Shown one piece after another: positions 55,886 to 63,452 of a stretch of DNA of 64,000 nt (position 1 is the first letter of the stretch; each line of letters begins with the position of its first letter). The stretch spans positions 434,001 through 498,000 of the forward strand of contig NZ_CP018911.1 of the NCBI RefSeq assembly GCF_004000605.1, written 5' to 3'. The notes beneath the pieces were generated by a model. The model was not told where the DNA came from and ran no database searches. It saw only the letters and a program-made list of their open reading frames with translations. This DNA is from Glycocaulis alkaliphilus (lineage in GTDB: Bacteria; Pseudomonadota; Alphaproteobacteria; Caulobacterales; Maricaulaceae). Made by a program: the position numbers and the translations under genes.

Positions 55886-56614
55886 TTACTCCGCCCGCGC
55901 TGCCCGGAAATCATGCACCCGTTCCGGCCCGCCATTCCTGCCCAGGAAAGCGTTGTAGGTTTCAGGGCTTATGGAGGCGGTTGCCGAATGCACCAGCCAT
56001 TCAGCGCCGGTGAAGACCGGCGTCTGCACGGAATGAAAGCAGCGTCTCTCGCCATCGACGGGCGCCTGCCAGACCTGCTCCACGCACGCGACATCACCCG
56101 CGAACGCGCCGCAGGCGAGGACTTCGCGAACGATGTCCGACACGGCCTGACCCAGCGGATCGGCGGTCTCCATGTCTGGCACATAAGCTTCAAAAGGCGG
56201 TCCGGCCTGCCGGTAGCGCGCACTGGCTTCGATCACGCGGACAGTGCCATCACGCAATGCCAGCAATGCCACTGAATGTGGTGCGTGGCGCACGATGGTG
56301 CGCAGCTGGTCCACCAGGGGCCGGTGTACCGGATTACACAGAAGTTCGCGCAGGCGCGTGGTAATCTCGCATGACGGCTCGATCACCCCGTTCTCCAGCC
56401 GCGAGATATAGGACTGGCTGACTTTCAGCCGGCTCGCGGCATCCTCCTGCTTCATATTACTGCGCAGCCGCAAGGCCCGCAGCGCTAGTCCCCACCTGCC
56501 AGGCGTCCCCTCACGCCAGGCCCCATTGTCTTGCGTCAACCATACACTCCCCAGAAAATTCCCCTCGACAACCCCCCGGACAGTACCGAATAGCTTTCTG
56601 ACACGCGGATGCAT
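55886..56614 (-). CDS. XRE-family transcriptional regulator
   Basis: The protein of about 242 residues has a helix-turn-helix domain (LALRALRLRSNMKQEDAASR, then KVSQSYISRLENG) near residues 40-95. A C-terminal domain (DQLRTIVRHAPHSVALLALRDG; GTVRVIEASARYRQ) resembles a PAS-like sensor. The start is uncertain: the open frame reaches 56746, but ATG 56614 is a more natural beginning. It is divergent from an acyl-CoA synthetase and upstream of the BLUF gene. Regulation of either is plausible but unproven. Confidence 0.75.
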   Translation of the reverse strand: MHPRVRKLFGTVRGVVEGNFLGSVWLTQDNGAWREGTPGRWGLALRALRLRSNMKQEDAASRLKVSQSYISRLENGVIEPSCEITTRLRELLCNPVHRPLVDQLRTIVRHAPHSVALLALRDGTVRVIEASARYRQAGPPFEAYVPDMETADPLGQAVSDIVREVLACGAFAGDVACVEQVWQAPVDGERRCFHSVQTPVFTGAEWLVHSATASISPETYNAFLGRNGGPERVHDFRAARAE

Positions 56615-56639
56615 GCATGTTTTTATTTTATGACAGTAA

Positions 56640-56663
56640 GGGGGGGGTGCAGTTTTGCTGCAC
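56640..56663. promoter_or_regulatory. Inverted repeat in a divergent promoter region, next to a G8 tract
   Basis: GTGCAG, five bases, then CTGCAC form a perfect inverted repeat at 56647-56663, directly after a run of eight G. It lies between the XRE regulator and the acyl-CoA synthetase, and could be the regulator's operator. Confidence 0.45.
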
Positions 56664-56773
56664 TTGCTGCGCTTTGCCGCATCGCGTACACGCCGCTGTC
56701 TTGACCCGTCCCCCGCGCCATTTACTGTCGCGGCTTCGCCCGGCAAGAGGCGGCTAGCGGGAGATCAGACGAG

Positions 56774-58585
56774 ATGGGTTTTTTCAGCGCAATCCAGCGT
56801 GAGATTTTCTACACCAAGGAGCTGATCCGGCTTCTGAAAACGCTCAAGTCGATCACGCCGGATTCAACCGATCTGACGCCGGACCTTATCGAGCGCAATG
56901 TCGATGCGCACAAAACCCGCCCCGCCTTCATTCTCGAGGACGGCTCCACGATCAGCTATGGCGCGTTTGATGCGTTTGCGAACCGGGTTGCCAACTGGGC
57001 GCTGGCCAGCGGTATCAAGCCCGGTGACACGGTTGCGCTCTATATGGGCAATCGCTGGGAATACATCGCCTTCTGGTTCGGCCTGTCGAAAGTGGGGGTG
57101 ATTGCCGCGCTCCTGAACAATCAGGTGACCGGCAAGGCGCTCGCCCACGGGGTGAATATCGCCGGGGCCGCCCATGCCATCATCGAGGGCGAGCTCAGCC
57201 CGGCCTATGCGGCCTCTGCCGAGGCCATCGGCCCGATCACGCCCTGGATATATGATGGTGATGCCGCGTCCGTGCCCGGCGGGCAGGATTTGTCCGGTGC
57301 GCTCAATGCCGTCTCTGACGAGCGCCCCGGCCGCGAGCACCGCGCGCACCTGCTGGCCAAGGATCCGTGCCTGAAAATGTACACCTCCGGCACGACCGGC
57401 CTGCCCAAGGCGGCGATCGTGGCGCACACCCGTTCGCTCTACTACCTGCAGGGCTTTGCGGTGGCGTCCAACGCCTCGCCGAAAGACCGCATGATGATGG
57501 TGCTGCCGCTCTATCACGCCACGGGCGGGCTTTGCGGTGTGGGCTGCGCGCTCTCCAAGGGCGGGGCGCTGATCGTGCGCCGCAAGTTTTCCGCCAGCGC
57601 CTTCTGGAAGGACGCCGCCGAGCATGGCGCGACCATGTTCATGTATGTCGGCGAGTTGTGCCGCTTCCTGGTCGCCGCCGATCCTTCGCCGGACGAGAAG
57701 AAGCACAAGATCCGCATCGCCATCGGCAACGGGCTGCGCCCCGATGTCTGGCCGCGCTTTGTCGAGCGCTCCGGCATCAAGCGCATCATGGAGTTCTATG
57801 GCGCGACGGAGGGCAATGTCAGCTTCCTGAACCTGGATTCCAAGCCCGGCGCCATTGGCCGCGTGCCGCCCTATCTGAAAAGCCGCTTCAACTCGGCGCT
57901 GGTGAAGTTTGATCTCGATTCCGAAGCGCCTGTGCGCGACGCCAGGGGGCGCTGCATTCCGTGCGGCCCCGATGAGGTGGGCGAGGCCATTGGCGAGATA
58001 CGCCCCGATGATGCCCGCTACCGCTTTGACGGCTATGGCGACAAGGAAGCGACCGAGAAGAAGCTCCTGCGCGACGTGTTCAAGAAGGGCGATCTGTATT
58101 TCCGCACCGGCGATCTGATGAAGCGCGACAAGCAAGGCTATTTCTACTTCATCGACCGGGTGGGCGACACCTTCCGCTGGAAGTCGGAGAATGTGGCGAC
58201 CTCGGAAGTGGCCGAGATCATGGGCATGGCGCCGGGCATCGTGCAGGCCAATATCTATGGCGTGCCGGTGGCCGATTATCCCGGTAAGGCCGGCATGGCC
58301 GCTCTGGTGGTGAACAAGGATTTCGATCTCGCCACCGTTCATGCGCATGTGACCAAGGAGCTGCCGGCCTATGCCCGCCCGCTCTTTGTGCGCATCCACC
58401 AGGAAGACCCGTCAGAGCACACGACTGGCACGTTCAAGCTGAAGAAGACCGATCTGGTGGCCGAAGGGTGGGATCCGGCGAAAATCTCCGAACCGCTCTA
58501 TATCGATCACCCCGAACAGAAGGCCTATGTGCCGCTGACCGCCGAGATCCGCGCCGCCATCGAAAGCGGGGAGTTGCGGGTTTAG
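56774..58585 (+). CDS. Long-chain acyl-CoA synthetase (FATP/FadD6-like)
   Basis: This 603-residue AMP-forming enzyme activates fatty acids with ATP and CoA. It has the nucleotide-binding loop MYTSGTTGLPKAA near residue 203, EFYGATEGNVSFLN, FRTGDLMKRDKQGYFYFIDR with the catalytic Asp region, and a C-terminal GTFKLKKTDLV. The FATP-type sequence FRWKSENVATSEV indicates a very-long-chain or long-chain subgroup. It starts at the ATG at 56774, divergent from an XRE regulator. Confidence 0.92.
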   Translation: MGFFSAIQREIFYTKELIRLLKTLKSITPDSTDLTPDLIERNVDAHKTRPAFILEDGSTISYGAFDAFANRVANWALASGIKPGDTVALYMGNRWEYIAFWFGLSKVGVIAALLNNQVTGKALAHGVNIAGAAHAIIEGELSPAYAASAEAIGPITPWIYDGDAASVPGGQDLSGALNAVSDERPGREHRAHLLAKDPCLKMYTSGTTGLPKAAIVAHTRSLYYLQGFAVASNASPKDRMMMVLPLYHATGGLCGVGCALSKGGALIVRRKFSASAFWKDAAEHGATMFMYVGELCRFLVAADPSPDEKKHKIRIAIGNGLRPDVWPRFVERSGIKRIMEFYGATEGNVSFLNLDSKPGAIGRVPPYLKSRFNSALVKFDLDSEAPVRDARGRCIPCGPDEVGEAIGEIRPDDARYRFDGYGDKEATEKKLLRDVFKKGDLYFRTGDLMKRDKQGYFYFIDRVGDTFRWKSENVATSEVAEIMGMAPGIVQANIYGVPVADYPGKAGMAALVVNKDFDLATVHAHVTKELPAYARPLFVRIHQEDPSEHTTGTFKLKKTDLVAEGWDPAKISEPLYIDHPEQKAYVPLTAEIRAAIESGELRV

Positions 58586-58590
58586 GCGGC

Positions 58591-58618
58591 TTGCCAAAAT
58601 ACGGAAATTCCGTATAGT
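58591..58618 (+). promoter_or_regulatory. brnT promoter with operator palindrome
   Basis: TTGCCA at 58591 (-35) and TATAGT at 58613 (-10) are 16 bases apart. The perfect palindrome ATACGGAA-A-TTCCGTAT (58599-58615) fills the spacer and overlaps the -10. The GTG start of the toxin gene is only seven bases after the -10. Confidence 0.7.
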
Positions 58619-58624
58619 CTTGCG

Positions 58625-58897
58625 GTGAGCGACAGGTTTGATCCGGCCAAGGATGCCGCCAATCTGGCAAAGCACGGCTTGTCACTGGCTTTTGGTGACC
58701 GGATTTTCCGCGATGCCGGGCATCTGATCCTGCCGTCAATCCGTCCTGTTGACGGTGAAGAGCGGTTTAAGGTGATCGGCGCGGTGGAGGCAAAGCTGTT
58801 CACTGGCGTGTTTACGTGGCGGGGTGGCCGCCCCCGCTTTATCTCGGTTCGCAGGAGCAATTCCGGTGAAGAAAGAGCCTATCATTCTGCCGGCTGA
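58625..58897 (+). CDS. brnT: BrnT-family toxin
   Basis: This 90-residue protein has the BrnT RNase-fold pattern: an N-terminal FDPAKDAANLAKHGLSLAFG, then IRPVDGEERFKVIG and the C-terminal FISVRRSNSGEERAYH. BrnT proteins are ribosome-independent RNases neutralised by a partner antitoxin. The initiation codon is GTG, so close to the -10 that the mRNA may be leaderless. It overlaps the antitoxin gene by 32 bases. Confidence 0.88.
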   Translation: MSDRFDPAKDAANLAKHGLSLAFGDRIFRDAGHLILPSIRPVDGEERFKVIGAVEAKLFTGVFTWRGGRPRFISVRRSNSGEERAYHSAG

Positions 58898-59144
58898 TCC
58901 CATGGATGACGAGGATTTCGCCGTCTCTGCCGAAGGCATGGAGCGCGGGCAGCGCGCCCGCCTGATCCGGCAGACGCGCAATAATCTCGGCCTGTCGCAG
59001 GCCGAGTTCGCCCAGCGTTTCCGCGTGCCGGTCGGCACCTTGCGAGACTGGGAGCAGGCGCGTGTTACCGCGCCCGATTTCGCGATTGCCTATGTGCAGG
59101 TGATTGCCCGCCATCCCGACATGGTCGCCGAAGCCCTGAACTGA
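58866..59144 (+). CDS. HTH (XRE-like) antitoxin partner of BrnT
   Basis: This 92-residue protein has an N-terminal acidic arm (ADPMDDEDFAV) and a helix-turn-helix (RQTRNNLGLSQAEFAQRF, then RVPVGTLRDWEQ). It is not the ribbon-helix-helix BrnA usually paired with BrnT. A GGAG lies before the GTG at 58866, inside the end of brnT. It probably neutralises the toxin through the acidic arm and represses the pair through the palindrome upstream. Confidence 0.85.
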   Translation: MKKEPIILPADPMDDEDFAVSAEGMERGQRARLIRQTRNNLGLSQAEFAQRFRVPVGTLRDWEQARVTAPDFAIAYVQVIARHPDMVAEALN

Positions 59145-61637
59145 TCAGGCCTTGCCCCGCTCCTTGCGGGCGCTGGCAAGGTCCAGCTCCGGCGCGGCAT
59201 GATCCAGCGGCGCGTTGACCGGCAGATGGCAGGTCACTTTCGTGCCGCGTCCGGGCGTGGAGTCCAGCTCCACCCAGCCGCCATGCAGGCGCACGATTTC
59301 CTTCACCAGAGCGAGGCCGAGGCCCGCCCCGGCGCGGTTCGACTGACCGCGTTCAAAGCGCTCGAACACGCTTGCCTGCCTGTCCTTGTCGATACCCTCG
59401 CCATTGTCGGAAACCCACAGGCGCGCCTCGCCGTCCTTCACCTCGGCGCCCACCTCGATGCGGCCGCCCTGATCGACATGATCGAGCGCATTGGTGAGCA
59501 GGTTGTAGAGCACCTGTTTCAGCCGGGCGCCATCGGCGCGTACCGGCCCTTCGCCCTTGCCCGCATTGACGTTCAGCTTGATGCCGGCGTGTTCGGCGCG
59601 CGGCATGACCAGCTCTGCGGCCTCGGCGGCCAGCGCATCAAGCCGGGTATCGCCCAGATCCAGCTCCAGCTGGCCGGCATCAATGGCGGCAATGTCCAGA
59701 ATATCGTCGATCAGCTTGGCCAGCTGGGCAGAGGCGGTCTGGATGGCGGCGATCGGGTCTTTCTGCCGGTCAGAGAGCGGGCCCGCAAACCCGCCCGCCA
59801 GCAGGTCGGCATAACCGCCAATGGTCGTCAGGGGCGTGCGCAGCTGATAGCTGACATGGCCGACAAAGCCGGTCTTGATCTTTTCAGACGCTTCCAGCGC
59901 CTCGGCGCGGTCGCGCAGCGCCTCTTCCACCCGGCGTGTATCGGTAATGTCATCCCATGCGATCAGGGTTGCGCCATCGGGCAGCGGACGGCTGAGCCAG
60001 GTCAGCACCGAGCCATCGGCGCGCCGCACCTCGCCCGTCTTGGCGGTGCGTGATTCCGGTGAGGTGTCGGTGATGCGCGCCTTGATGGCCGCCCAGGATT
60101 CCTTGTCGGGGTGAAGCGCGTGGCAGGCATCGGCGATGGCGGTGAAGTCGGCCTTCTCCAGCGTTTCCGGGGCCAGCTTCCACAGCGTTTCAAACGCCAG
60201 ATTATGCAGCTGCAGCTCGCCTTCCGGGCCAAACACGGCCACCGCCTCATGCAGCCGGTCCAGCGTGGCGCGCTGCACCTTGATGAGGGTATTGTAGCGC
60301 GCCTGCAGGGCCAGCTGGTCGGTCATGTCTTCAAAGATCAGCAATACGCCGCCCAGCGGATGGCGCTGGCGGGCCACGCGCAAGGTACGCCCATCGCCCA
60401 GCGGCCACAGCTCATCGGGCGTCTCGGTGCCCGGCGGGCGCTCATAATAGGCCAGCTCGCCGGCTTTCCAGTTCTTGTAGTCGGCATTGGCGGGGTTGGG
60501 CAGAAGCTGGTCCTCGCGCAGCCGGTCCAGCAGTGCGCCGTGGGAGGGCCGGTCATTGAGCACCGCCTCTTCCAGCGCAAACAGCCGGGCAAAGGCGCGG
60601 TTGTAGAAGATGAGCTGCTTGGTGCGGTCGAAAATGGCGACCGCCTCGGCCATGTGGTTCAGCGTCTCGTCATGCGCCTCGCGGAAGCGTTTCAGCGCCG
60701 CGCGCGCCTCTTCGCCGCGCGTAATGTCAAAGGCTGCGCCCGCCACACCGCCGGAGATGGGGAAGACCACCACGTCCAGCGCCCGGCGTTCGCCCTTGAT
60801 CACCGCGCCGCGTATATGGGCGACGGGTGCGCTGGCTTTGAGCGCCTCTCCGGCCTGCGCGGGCAGGCCCGGCTCCAGCAAGAGCTGGCGGTCGATCACG
60901 TCGGCTGCGCTCTTGCCCTCAACGGCCTCCACATAGGCCGGATTGACCCAGTGCAGCCGGCCCGATGCGCTGATGCGCCAGGAGGGGAAGGGGGCCTTGC
61001 CCAGCATGTCGAGGAAGGCCAGCGGATCATCGGCGACGACCGAGCGGGCTTCTTCCAGCCGTCCGCGCGCACCGGATTCCTCAAGGCCGCGAATGGTCGC
61101 ATCGGCGATCCAGAGGACGAGCTGCGATCCGGCCGGGCGGCCATCGGCCTCGATAAAGCGCCCCGACGGGCCGGACACGGTCAGCGAGAAGGGTTTGCCC
61201 TCGCGCATGAGCTCGCCCATGCGCTGGCGCAGCGTGGTTTCCATTCCCCCCGCCGAGCGCGCCTCATAATCGGCGATGCCGTCCAGAAGGGCGGTCGCCG
61301 GATCAGGCTCGTTTATCACGCCAGAGCCCAGATCGGCAAACTGGACCAGAGAGGCAAGGGCGGTGGGTGAGCCATAGACGCGCGGCGAGGACCAGCCAGT
61401 GGCCTCAGGGTCGGGCGGTGTCTCCCAGACCAGAACCAGGCCGGGATGGGCGCCGAACACGCTGTCTGCGCGGGCCAGACGGTCTTCAAGCCAGGCAATA
61501 CGCTTTTGCCAGTGGGATCTTGCAGTGCGCACGCCTTCGGTCAGGCGCCAGGCCCACAGGGCGGTCGCCACGGCAAATCCCACCGCGCCGCCGGTAACGA
61601 TCAACGTTGCCAGCTGAGCCGGCTCGGTGGCCATCAT
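59145..61637 (-). CDS. divL: DivL-type PAS sensor with Tyr phosphoacceptor position
   Basis: This 830-residue protein has one N-terminal helix (about 10-30), then several PAS-like domains (around 210-305, 320-440 and 455-570) and a kinase core. The dimerisation helix reads GHVSYQLRTPL, with Tyr597 where other kinases have His; this is the DivL hallmark. The ATPase domain keeps the N-box (QVLYNLLTNALDHV), DNGEGI and GAGLGLALV. In Caulobacter DivL binds CckA and responds to DivK, controlling CtrA activity and polarity. The orthology is based on motif and domain order. Confidence 0.9.
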   Translation of the reverse strand: MMATEPAQLATLIVTGGAVGFAVATALWAWRLTEGVRTARSHWQKRIAWLEDRLARADSVFGAHPGLVLVWETPPDPEATGWSSPRVYGSPTALASLVQFADLGSGVINEPDPATALLDGIADYEARSAGGMETTLRQRMGELMREGKPFSLTVSGPSGRFIEADGRPAGSQLVLWIADATIRGLEESGARGRLEEARSVVADDPLAFLDMLGKAPFPSWRISASGRLHWVNPAYVEAVEGKSAADVIDRQLLLEPGLPAQAGEALKASAPVAHIRGAVIKGERRALDVVVFPISGGVAGAAFDITRGEEARAALKRFREAHDETLNHMAEAVAIFDRTKQLIFYNRAFARLFALEEAVLNDRPSHGALLDRLREDQLLPNPANADYKNWKAGELAYYERPPGTETPDELWPLGDGRTLRVARQRHPLGGVLLIFEDMTDQLALQARYNTLIKVQRATLDRLHEAVAVFGPEGELQLHNLAFETLWKLAPETLEKADFTAIADACHALHPDKESWAAIKARITDTSPESRTAKTGEVRRADGSVLTWLSRPLPDGATLIAWDDITDTRRVEEALRDRAEALEASEKIKTGFVGHVSYQLRTPLTTIGGYADLLAGGFAGPLSDRQKDPIAAIQTASAQLAKLIDDILDIAAIDAGQLELDLGDTRLDALAAEAAELVMPRAEHAGIKLNVNAGKGEGPVRADGARLKQVLYNLLTNALDHVDQGGRIEVGAEVKDGEARLWVSDNGEGIDKDRQASVFERFERGQSNRAGAGLGLALVKEIVRLHGGWVELDSTPGRGTKVTCHLPVNAPLDHAAPELDLASARKERGKA

Positions 61638-61712
61638 GGCATGCCCCCTTCACTGCGCGGCTGCATCATCAGGACACGTGGCCATCGTGTCAGTGCAGCC
61701 GGTCGAATCACC

Positions 61713-61727
61713 ACCTTAACTTAAGGT
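61713..61727. promoter_or_regulatory. Perfect AT-rich palindrome upstream of divL
   Basis: ACCTTAA-C-TTAAGGT is a seven-base inverted repeat about 75 bases upstream of the divL start. Two TTAA elements recall CtrA sites, but the spacing is one base, not the usual seven. Confidence 0.4.
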
Positions 61728-61751
61728 AAATCCGCAAGCGAGGAGAGGTTA

Positions 61752-62201
61752 TCAGCGTATGCGCACCTGTCCGAGGACAAACTCGAACATCACCGTGCAG
61801 CCGGTCAGGTGCGCGCCCTCGGACAAGGGTGCAAACTGCCATTGTTCCACCGCGCGGCGGGCCTCGCGGTCAAAGAAGCGGCCCGGCACGCCTTGCGCAA
61901 TGCGCACATTCTCCACCGCGCCGGTCTCATCCACGTCGAACTGGACGATGGACCAGCCCTGCTCGCCTCTCGCCCAGCCGCGCGCCGGGTATTCGGGCAA
62001 GGGGGCATGGACCGCACTCAAGGGCTCGCCCTGACACCCTTCGCTGGGGGCCATGCGGGCAATATTGGGCATGAGCGGCATTTGCGATTGCGGCATGAAC
62101 GGCCCGCGCTCACGCGGGTCGGTCATCGGCGTTGGCACGGACACACAGCCCGAAAGGAGTGTGGCAAGGCCTGCAAGGGCAAGAAGAGGGGTGGTGCGCA
62201 T
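61752..62201 (-). CDS. TonB-domain lipoprotein
   Basis: This 149-residue protein has a signal peptide with lipobox LSGC and a C-terminal TonB-like domain (LPEYPARGWARGEQGWSIVQFDVDETG, with FDREARRAVEQWQFAP). It lacks the N-terminal helix and Pro-rich linker of a true TonB, so it is probably not energy-transducing alone. It lies just upstream of divL on the same strand, 114 bases away. The function is unknown. Confidence 0.8.
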   Translation of the reverse strand: MRTTPLLALAGLATLLSGCVSVPTPMTDPRERGPFMPQSQMPLMPNIARMAPSEGCQGEPLSAVHAPLPEYPARGWARGEQGWSIVQFDVDETGAVENVRIAQGVPGRFFDREARRAVEQWQFAPLSEGAHLTGCTVMFEFVLGQVRIR

Positions 62202-62297
62202 GGCCGCCAGACTAGCGGCTGGGGCCGGACGCGCCAGCGCTTTTGCGCAGCGCGAATTGCCCGCTTGACATCACATAAGGATATGTTTATGTCCTGA

Positions 62298-62352
62298 TCT
62301 TGCGCCGATTTGAGCTTCAGCTTGCGGGCGCGGAACAAATGCAGCTAAAGCG
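62298..62352 (+). ncRNA. SAM-II riboswitch
   Basis: The sequence matches the SAM-II (metX-leader) pattern. GCGCC (62302-62306) pairs with GGCGC (62327-62331). ATTTG (62308-62312) pairs with CAAAT (62336-62340) in a pseudoknot. The conserved TGCAGCTAAAG follows. It precedes methionine-branch genes, as expected for a SAM-responsive off switch. Downstream GCAGGAC and GTCCTGC (62355, 62398) form a possible expression-platform stem. Confidence 0.85.
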
Positions 62353-62480
62353 AAGCAGGACAAGACAAAGCGGCCCGGACCGGGCACGACCGGAATAGTC
62401 CTGCATCCCTTTGCCATCGGCGCTCTTGCATTTGCCTTTCCGCTCTCCCGCGCGACGGAAAAAAGAAGAGTGGAACTGCC

Positions 62481-63452
62481 ATGGCCCCGCTGGATTACGC
62501 ACCGAGCTTTGTGTCTCCCGTAACCGTACGCAGCCGGCCCATGCGCGCGGTATTGCTGGGCTGCGGCACGGTCGGCAGCGCGCTTCGCGCCCGCCTGCCG
62601 CAAGGCGTGGCGATTGAAGCCATCGCGGTGAGCCGCTGGCGTGATCTGGGCAAGGGTCCGGTACGCGTACTCGACAGTCTCGATGCCGCGCTGGACCTGG
62701 CCCCTGATCTGGTCATTGACGCCCTGCCGGGCTGCGCGGGCGCCGAGACGGCGCTGGAGCGCGCGGTTCAGGCCGGTGCCCACATTGTTTCCGCCAACAA
62801 GGCCGTCATCGCCCGCCGCCCCGATCTGGAGCGCGCGGCGAAAGAAAAGGGCCGCGCCTTTCTCTATAGCGCCGCGGTGGGCGGCGGTGTGCCCGTGCTG
62901 GAAACGGTCAGCGCCCTCAATGCGCGCGGACGCGAAATCACGACCGTAAAGGGCGTGTTCAACGGCACATCGAATTTCGTGCTCGACCGGCTGGCCAAGG
63001 GCGAGGCGCTGGACGATGCCGTGCGCGCCGCGCAGGCCGCCGGCTTTGCCGAAGCCGATCCCAGCGCCGATCTCGATGGTGATGACGCGGCAGCCAAGCT
63101 GGTGCTGACCGCCCGCGCCGCCTGGGGTGTTGATCTTGATATTCAGGCCATAGCCCGCCAGTCGATCACTGAACTGGCCCCCGGCTTTGCCGCCAAGGCG
63201 GCGCGTGAGGGGCTGCGCATCCGGCAGGTCGGGCGTCTGGCCCGCTCGGGCGGCGGCGTTCACGCCGCGGTGCGTCTCGAAGCGGTGGGCGCCGACAGCG
63301 TGTTCTACCGTGTGGAGCGTGAAGGCAATGGCGTGGTCATCGCGCTGAAGGATGCGCCGGGCGTGATCCTTACCGGCAAGGGCGCAGGCGGCGCGCCGAC
63401 GGCGGCCAGCATGGCCGGAGACATTGCCCGTCTGGTCGCGGAGCACGGCTGA
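62481..63452 (+). CDS. Homoserine dehydrogenase, short form
   Basis: This 323-residue enzyme makes homoserine from aspartate semialdehyde. It has the Rossmann motif GCGTVGSAL, SANKAVIARR and the substrate region VVGGGVPVLE-like SAAVGGGVPVLE, then GVFNGTSNFVLDRL and EADPSADLDGDDAAAKL. It lacks the C-terminal ACT domain of the roughly 430-residue forms, so threonine feedback is unlikely. Linkage to a SAM-II riboswitch and a MetX-like gene suggests dedication to methionine. The first 20 residues may be non-coding, as an ATG at 62541 is an alternative. Confidence 0.9.
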   Translation: MAPLDYAPSFVSPVTVRSRPMRAVLLGCGTVGSALRARLPQGVAIEAIAVSRWRDLGKGPVRVLDSLDAALDLAPDLVIDALPGCAGAETALERAVQAGAHIVSANKAVIARRPDLERAAKEKGRAFLYSAAVGGGVPVLETVSALNARGREITTVKGVFNGTSNFVLDRLAKGEALDDAVRAAQAAGFAEADPSADLDGDDAAAKLVLTARAAWGVDLDIQAIARQSITELAPGFAAKAAREGLRIRQVGRLARSGGGVHAAVRLEAVGADSVFYRVEREGNGVVIALKDAPGVILTGKGAGGAPTAASMAGDIARLVAEHG

